From assembly GCA_947601445.1 (NCBI GenBank), contig CANQGD010000001.1, positions 97,608-130,416 of the forward strand: a DNA stretch of 32,809 bases. The letters run 5' to 3'. The notes below the pieces were generated by a model that worked only from the letters and a program-made list of their open reading frames with translations, was not told the DNA's origin and searched no databases. This document shows, piece after piece, positions 27,826-32,809 of this stretch (position 1 is its first letter; each line of letters starts with the position of its first letter). The translations under genes were made by a program, and so were the position numbers. The DNA comes from an uncultured Clostridia bacterium (GTDB lineage Bacteria; Bacillota; Clostridia; Christensenellales; CAG-314).

Positions 27826-27925
27826 AAACGTAAAACAATAGGCAATTATTTCCTTTTTTACCTAATATAATGTAATGGCAATCAATGGTATACCATAGGT
27901 TGTACAATTTATTATTCGGTGAAAT

Positions 27926-28663
27926 ATGGAAAGAAAGGTATTTACTCATTTTGTTGCCAACGTTATATTGGTCGTATTGGTGATAGCCGTTGCAGCGGTG
28001 GGATTTGTCGGAGCAACCGCAAACGTATTTCGAAACAACGAAAACGCACCCATTTATCGCGGTAGCGGAGAAAAACAGGTTTCTCTTATGTTCAATGTTT
28101 ATTGGGGAACGGAATATATAGAGGACATTTTGGCAATATTTGACAAGTACAATGTAAAGACCACTTTTTTCGTGGGTGGCAGTTGGGTTGCTCAAAATCC
28201 GGACGTGCTGCAAAATATTGCGTCACACGGACACGAGATAGGCAATCATGGCTATTTTCATAAAGAGCAAAGCAAATTGAGCTATGAAGAAAATGTAAAA
28301 GAAATCAACGCATGCGGCAAACTTGTATTTGAGTACATAGGTGTCAATATGACGCTTTTTGCACCCCCGAGCGGCGATTTCGGAAGCGAGACGCTCAATG
28401 CTGCCACAGACAACGGGTATAAAACCGTTATGTGGTCTCGCGACACGATAGATTGGCGAGACAAAAATAGCGAAACCGTTTTCACTCGCGCCACAAAAAA
28501 TACAAGCGACGGAGAGCTTGTTTTGATGCATCCCACAGCACACACGCGGGACGCATTGGACAAAATTCTTCATTATTATGCGGACATCGGGTTCTCCGTT
28601 GTCCCGGTCAGTACAAATATAGGAGAAATATGGACTTCCACAAACAATATCCAAGCGGATTGA
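27926..28663 (+). CDS. ylxY: YlxY-type polysaccharide deacetylase-family protein
   Basis: 245 aa. N-terminal TM, VSLMFNVYWGTEYIEDILAIFDKYNVKTTFFVGGSW, GHEIGNHGYFH, MWSRDTIDW, LVLMHPT; lies between pnp and an M16 protease gene, as ylxY does in B. subtilis. Confidence 0.85.
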   Translation: MERKVFTHFVANVILVVLVIAVAAVGFVGATANVFRNNENAPIYRGSGEKQVSLMFNVYWGTEYIEDILAIFDKYNVKTTFFVGGSWVAQNPDVLQNIASHGHEIGNHGYFHKEQSKLSYEENVKEINACGKLVFEYIGVNMTLFAPPSGDFGSETLNAATDNGYKTVMWSRDTIDWRDKNSETVFTRATKNTSDGELVLMHPTAHTRDALDKILHYYADIGFSVVPVSTNIGEIWTSTNNIQAD

Positions 28664-29892
28664 GGCTTGTTGCAAAACAGTTGGAAAATTTTTATACCGT
28701 TTCTTTGGGCGTCTTTGTCGATGTCGGTTGCGTAAGGGAAACCGCAACAGATAACGGTTATTCGCATTTTATAGAGCATCTTGTTTTTAAGGGAACCGAG
28801 AAACGAAACTGTTTGCAAATATCCGAGGAAATCGACGATATAGGCGCCAACATAAACGCCTATACGTCCAAGGATTCCACTTGTTTTTACACTAAAAGCG
28901 TTGCGGCTGATTTGGAAAAATGTATGGATGTGCTTGCCGATATGTACTTCAACGCTACCATACCCGAGGATGAGCTGAACAGAGAAAAAGGCGTTGTGAT
29001 AGAGGAAATCAAAATGTGCCGGGACACTCCCGACGATGTGATACAGGACTTGATTTCCGCTGCATTGTTCAACAATCAAACGCTCGGACAAACCATTTTG
29101 GGTACGATCGACAATATACGCAACGCGGATAGGCAAAGTATTCTCGATTTCAAAAAGCGCAATTATCTTCCGTCGGCGACCGTGATAGCCGTATGCGGTA
29201 ATTTTGACGAAAACAAGTTGGATAAACTTGTTGAGAAGTATTTTGAACAAAACTGCGATCAAAGCGGCGCCATATTATCTGCGGAACCGAATACGGAATA
29301 CAATGCAACGTTTTTACACAAATTCAAACATATTGAGCAATCTCACTTACAATTGGCGTGGGGCGGCTGTTCTTTGAAATCCCCCGATCGTTGCGCAAAC
29401 AATATTTTGGCGTCTGTTTTGGGCGGAGGATTGTCCAGCAGACTAAATCAGGTAATCAGGGAACAGGAAGGATTGGCGTACTCTGTTTATGCGTATCCGT
29501 CATATTATTCCGATTGCGGTACGTTTGAAATCTATGCGGGATTGAGCCCCGAAAATAATTCGAAGGTATGTGAACTTATTCGGCGCGAAATCGTCAAGCT
29601 GACAAATGACGGGGTAACGCAAAAAGAAGTGGATCGAGCTGTCATTCAGGCAATAAACGCCTTATATATGAATGTGGAAAGCAATATGACTTTGATGCGG
29701 CTGTACGGTCGCTCGATGCTCAAACTCAACGAAATTTTCGATGTACAAGCGGATGTGGAAAAATATAGGGCGGTTACGGTACGGCAGGTAAACGATCTTG
29801 CCCGCAAAATATTTTCCCATAAACCGGCGGCGGCTTATGTCGGCCCCAAAATTTCCGATTACGGTGTAATATCCGAAATAAAATTTAATTAA
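28630..29892 (+). CDS. M16-family (pitrilysin-like) zinc peptidase, MlpA/YmxG-like
   Basis: 420 aa. SHFIEHLVFKGTEKRN (HxxEH), EINAYTSKDSTCFYTK, REKGVVIEEIKMCRDTPDD, GGGLSSRLNQVIREQEGLAYSVYAY. Confidence 0.93.
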   Translation: MDFHKQYPSGLRLVAKQLENFYTVSLGVFVDVGCVRETATDNGYSHFIEHLVFKGTEKRNCLQISEEIDDIGANINAYTSKDSTCFYTKSVAADLEKCMDVLADMYFNATIPEDELNREKGVVIEEIKMCRDTPDDVIQDLISAALFNNQTLGQTILGTIDNIRNADRQSILDFKKRNYLPSATVIAVCGNFDENKLDKLVEKYFEQNCDQSGAILSAEPNTEYNATFLHKFKHIEQSHLQLAWGGCSLKSPDRCANNILASVLGGGLSSRLNQVIREQEGLAYSVYAYPSYYSDCGTFEIYAGLSPENNSKVCELIRREIVKLTNDGVTQKEVDRAVIQAINALYMNVESNMTLMRLYGRSMLKLNEIFDVQADVEKYRAVTVRQVNDLARKIFSHKPAAAYVGPKISDYGVISEIKFN

Positions 29893-29914
29893 AGGCGGTT
29901 TATCCGTCTTTTTT
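29891..29914 (+). terminator. Intrinsic terminator after the M16 peptidase gene
   Basis: AAAGGCGG (29891-29898), loop, CCGTCTTT followed by TTT. Confidence 0.65.
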
Positions 29915-30010
29915 ATTTGTTATCTGTTTGATTGTCGTTACGGTTCTTTTTTTTGCAGATTATAAAATTAAAAAAGTGAAAATTTTGCCAAACACTTTGA
30001 TTTTGAACTA

Positions 30011-30039
30011 TTGATTATTTGACGATATTATAGTATAAT
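30011..30039 (+). promoter_or_regulatory. Putative SigA promoter of the ftsK/spoIIIE gene
   Basis: TTGATT (30011-30016), 17-nt spacer, TATAAT (30034-30039). Confidence 0.55.
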
Positions 30040-30103
30040 ATATTTTATATTGGAGTAGTATCAAATTCAGTTTACTATTGAGATAAAGTAAGGAGGTGAC
30101 GGC

Positions 30104-32809
30104 TTGAAGTCACGTAAAGTTACCAAGGGCAAGATGATTGCAAGTATAATAGGTATTTGCATTGCAACATTGCTTGTTATTTTTGCATTTTGCGGCAGAT
30201 ATGCCGAGGGCGGATTCAGGCAATTCGGCAATTTCTTTTTGGGAAGTTTCGGCATGTCCTTCTACGGTTTGATGGCGGCGGTCATTGTGGCATGCTCCTT
30301 TACTCTTGCGGGCAAAAGTCTGAAAATTCCGCCTAAATACGCCGTGTTTTTTGCACTCACTTTTATTTCGGTGGTGCTGTTTGTTCACACGCTTACAACG
30401 ACATATCTTCCTTCCGAAGAATTTTATAATGCAAACGGCACCGGATATGTGCAGCTTGTCTACAATTATTATGACAAGACGGTAGGCGTGCCTACTTTCG
30501 GAGGAGTGGTATTCGGTTGTATTTCTTGGGCACTCACACGCGCGCTTACGATTTGGGGAGCTATGATATTTATCGTTGCGCTGTTGGGATTGTCGGTGTT
30601 TTTTGTGGGCGACTTCTTTTATGCGTACTTTACCAACAAACTCACACTGCAATATGAACGTAATTCCAGCGATATTGAACCGAGCGAGGAAACAGTTTCC
30701 GTTTCTCCCGTAAGCGACGTCGATTCGCGTCAACAAATGGCATATAGAGTTCTTTTCGAAAATCAAACTATTCCGGAGGAAGTTTCCACCTCGCCGATAC
30801 AAGAAAAATACTCCGTTTCGCCGCAATCGATATTGGACAATCCGATGGGACGTTCACAAGCGGAACAAATTTTGTTTGGCAATGCGCCCGATCAGACTCA
30901 GGAGCAGCAGCAACCCGCGCCTTCCGGCAACAACTTTTTCCGTTCAGCAAATACGGTTACAAACGAACCGCAAAACGATGATTTTATCGTAAGAGGTTTT
31001 TATAATACAAGCGAAACTACGCCTAAATCCGAACCTGCTTCGAGCGAATGGAAAGTTACCACGCCCGAGCCGCAACAGGAACCTAAGCGTGAAGAAGCCC
31101 CCGCACCCGCTTTTGCGGAGACAAACAGCGTATTTGAGCCTATTGTAGAAGTTCCGAGCGAAGATGTCGATATATCCGATGTGGTTGTCGAAACTTCGCC
31201 GCAAGCGGAGACTGTCGACGATACAACCGACGAACAATCTTTGCAAGATGATATAGAGGTACAACCCGAAGCGGAGAATGACGCTACTCCGAATCAAACC
31301 GAATCTGACGAGGACGAGTTGATTGCGATACCGGGCGAAACTATCATCGATACGTCATCCGGACCGGCTGTACAGACAAAAATCGACTTGATCTCTCGCA
31401 AAGAATTAGAAAAAGAGCAAAATCGCGTACACAAATATCTCAAATACAATCCTCCGCCGTTCGACTTGCTTAACGACATTACGATAGTGGAAGATACCGA
31501 AGCGGATGACAGAGCGCGTGCCGCCGAAGCTATCACCAAAAAGTTGGCAGTGTTTAAAATAAAAGTGGAAATAGCGGACATTATAGTGGGACCTTCCGTA
31601 ACAAGATATATGTTCAATTTGCTTTCGCAAGAAACACGAATGAGCGCTTTTGCACAGTATTCAAACGACATAAAAGCATGCGTTGAGGCAGAGGACGATA
31701 TTCGTATCGAAGCACCCGTACACGGCACAAAACAAGTGGGTATAGAGGTCGCCAATAAGACCAAACGTCCCGTCGTGCTCAGAAGTATATTGGAAACGGA
31801 GACCTTCAAAAAAGGCAAAGGCAATTTGGTATTTGCGATCGGTCAGGAAATAACAGGCAAACCCGTAGTTGCCGATTTGGCTGATATGCCTCACCTTTTG
31901 ATCGCCGGCGCAACCGGTTCGGGCAAGAGCGTTGCATTGAACTGCCTTATAGTAAGCTTGATGTATAAATACGGCCCCGAATATGTGCGTTTTGTAATGG
32001 TTGACCCCAAATTTGTCGAGTTGTCACGCTATAACGGAATTCCGCACATGCTCACCAGCGAAACGATTACCACGACGAACGACGCGCTTGCGGGAATGGA
32101 TTATCTGATCAATGAGATGGATGCGCGTTATCAACTGTTCCGCCAAAACGGTGTAGGCAATATAGGCGAATATAACGAACGCATCAATCCTCGCATAACG
32201 CAGCGTCTGCCATATCTTGTTTTTATAGTGGACGAATTGGCGGATTTAATGGCTGCAAGTAAGCAAGCGTTTGAATCCAAATTGCAGCGCTTGGCGCAAA
32301 AATCAAGAGCTGCGGGTATTCACATCGTACTTGCGACACAGCGTCCGGACGTAAAGACGATTACCGGTACGATAAAGGCAAACCTTCCCTGCCGTATGGC
32401 GCTCAAAGTTTCTTCTCCCTTTGACAGCAACACGATAATCAACAGCGGCGGAGCGGAAAAATTGTTGGGCAAGGGCGATATGTTGTTTATGTCTCCCGGT
32501 TCGGCAGATTTGGACCGTGTTCAAGGCGCATACATCTCCAATGACGAAATTCGCGGATTGGTTGAGTACGCTCGCGAAACAAACGAAGTATACTACGACG
32601 ACGAAATTTCCGACGAGATTTTCGTTTCCGAAAAGCAGGCAGAAGAAGAGGCGCGCGAGCAAGAAGCCTCAAAGGACGCCACAAAAGAATCGCAAGTTGA
32701 CCCATATTGCAAAAAAGCATTACGTTATTGGTTGGAAAGAAACAGCGGCAAGGCGTCAATAGCGTCAATACAGCGTAATTTGGGTATCGGTTTTAACCGT
32801 GCCGGTCGT
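30104..32809 (+). CDS. FtsK/SpoIIIE-family DNA translocase (3' truncated by window; not in the ORF track)
   Basis: TTG start with AGGAGGTGA upstream; reading frame open to the window end (902 codons). N-terminal TM helices, acidic linker, DMPHLLIAGATGSGKSVALNCLI (Walker A at codon ~601, in frame), YLVFIVDELADLM, RAAGIHIVLATQRPDVKTITGTIKANLPCRMALKV, start of the winged-helix gamma domain. Confidence 0.95.
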   Translation, partial: MKSRKVTKGKMIASIIGICIATLLVIFAFCGRYAEGGFRQFGNFFLGSFGMSFYGLMAAVIVACSFTLAGKSLKIPPKYAVFFALTFISVVLFVHTLTTTYLPSEEFYNANGTGYVQLVYNYYDKTVGVPTFGGVVFGCISWALTRALTIWGAMIFIVALLGLSVFFVGDFFYAYFTNKLTLQYERNSSDIEPSEETVSVSPVSDVDSRQQMAYRVLFENQTIPEEVSTSPIQEKYSVSPQSILDNPMGRSQAEQILFGNAPDQTQEQQQPAPSGNNFFRSANTVTNEPQNDDFIVRGFYNTSETTPKSEPASSEWKVTTPEPQQEPKREEAPAPAFAETNSVFEPIVEVPSEDVDISDVVVETSPQAETVDDTTDEQSLQDDIEVQPEAENDATPNQTESDEDELIAIPGETIIDTSSGPAVQTKIDLISRKELEKEQNRVHKYLKYNPPPFDLLNDITIVEDTEADDRARAAEAITKKLAVFKIKVEIADIIVGPSVTRYMFNLLSQETRMSAFAQYSNDIKACVEAEDDIRIEAPVHGTKQVGIEVANKTKRPVVLRSILETETFKKGKGNLVFAIGQEITGKPVVADLADMPHLLIAGATGSGKSVALNCLIVSLMYKYGPEYVRFVMVDPKFVELSRYNGIPHMLTSETITTTNDALAGMDYLINEMDARYQLFRQNGVGNIGEYNERINPRITQRLPYLVFIVDELADLMAASKQAFESKLQRLAQKSRAAGIHIVLATQRPDVKTITGTIKANLPCRMALKVSSPFDSNTIINSGGAEKLLGKGDMLFMSPGSADLDRVQGAYISNDEIRGLVEYARETNEVYYDDEISDEIFVSEKQAEEEAREQEASKDATKESQVDPYCKKALRYWLERNSGKASIASIQRNLGIGFNRAGR

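Noticed and set aside
30110-31824. Minus-strand ORFs (238 aa, 117 aa, 176 aa) opposite the ftsK/spoIIIE gene
   Set aside because: The plus-strand frame encodes a clear FtsK/SpoIIIE protein; antisense ORFs are shadows.

Overview
The window looks like a contiguous chromosomal segment from a spore-forming Clostridia-like Firmicute. Most of it is ordinary housekeeping and sporulation content, with no CRISPR array, transposase, phage module or defence island that I can recognise. Supported content: a partial thymidine kinase; an aberrant IlvD/Edd-family protein; sigG with a SigF/G-type promoter motif; a YlmC/YmxH PRC-barrel protein; an RluA-family pseudouridine synthase; a degenerate cyclophilin-like lipoprotein; a DUF512 radical-SAM protein; der; plsY; a methyltransferase; spoIVA; the spoIIAA-spoIIAB-sigF operon on the minus strand; a six-gene tRNA cluster; a GNAT protein; an alkaline-phosphatase-fold protein; a ytfI-like gene with ytfJ; a D,D-carboxypeptidase; an RsuA/RluB-type synthase; surE; an HI0933/YhiN-type flavoprotein; aroH; plsC; an ispH-S1 fusion; rpsO; pnp; ylxY; an M16 protease; and a 3'-truncated FtsK/SpoIIIE translocase that is absent from the ORF track because it runs off the window. 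The most interesting unexplained signal is a ~50-bp two-hairpin element (ACAAT...N~22...CTACTATTTGTNACATAGTA). It occurs in three intergenic copies that align without gaps, plus a possible fourth inside the flavoprotein CDS, all in the same orientation and mostly beside sporulation genes. A second candidate is an orphan promoter-hairpin-terminator unit (~16.68-16.84 kb) that could encode a small RNA.
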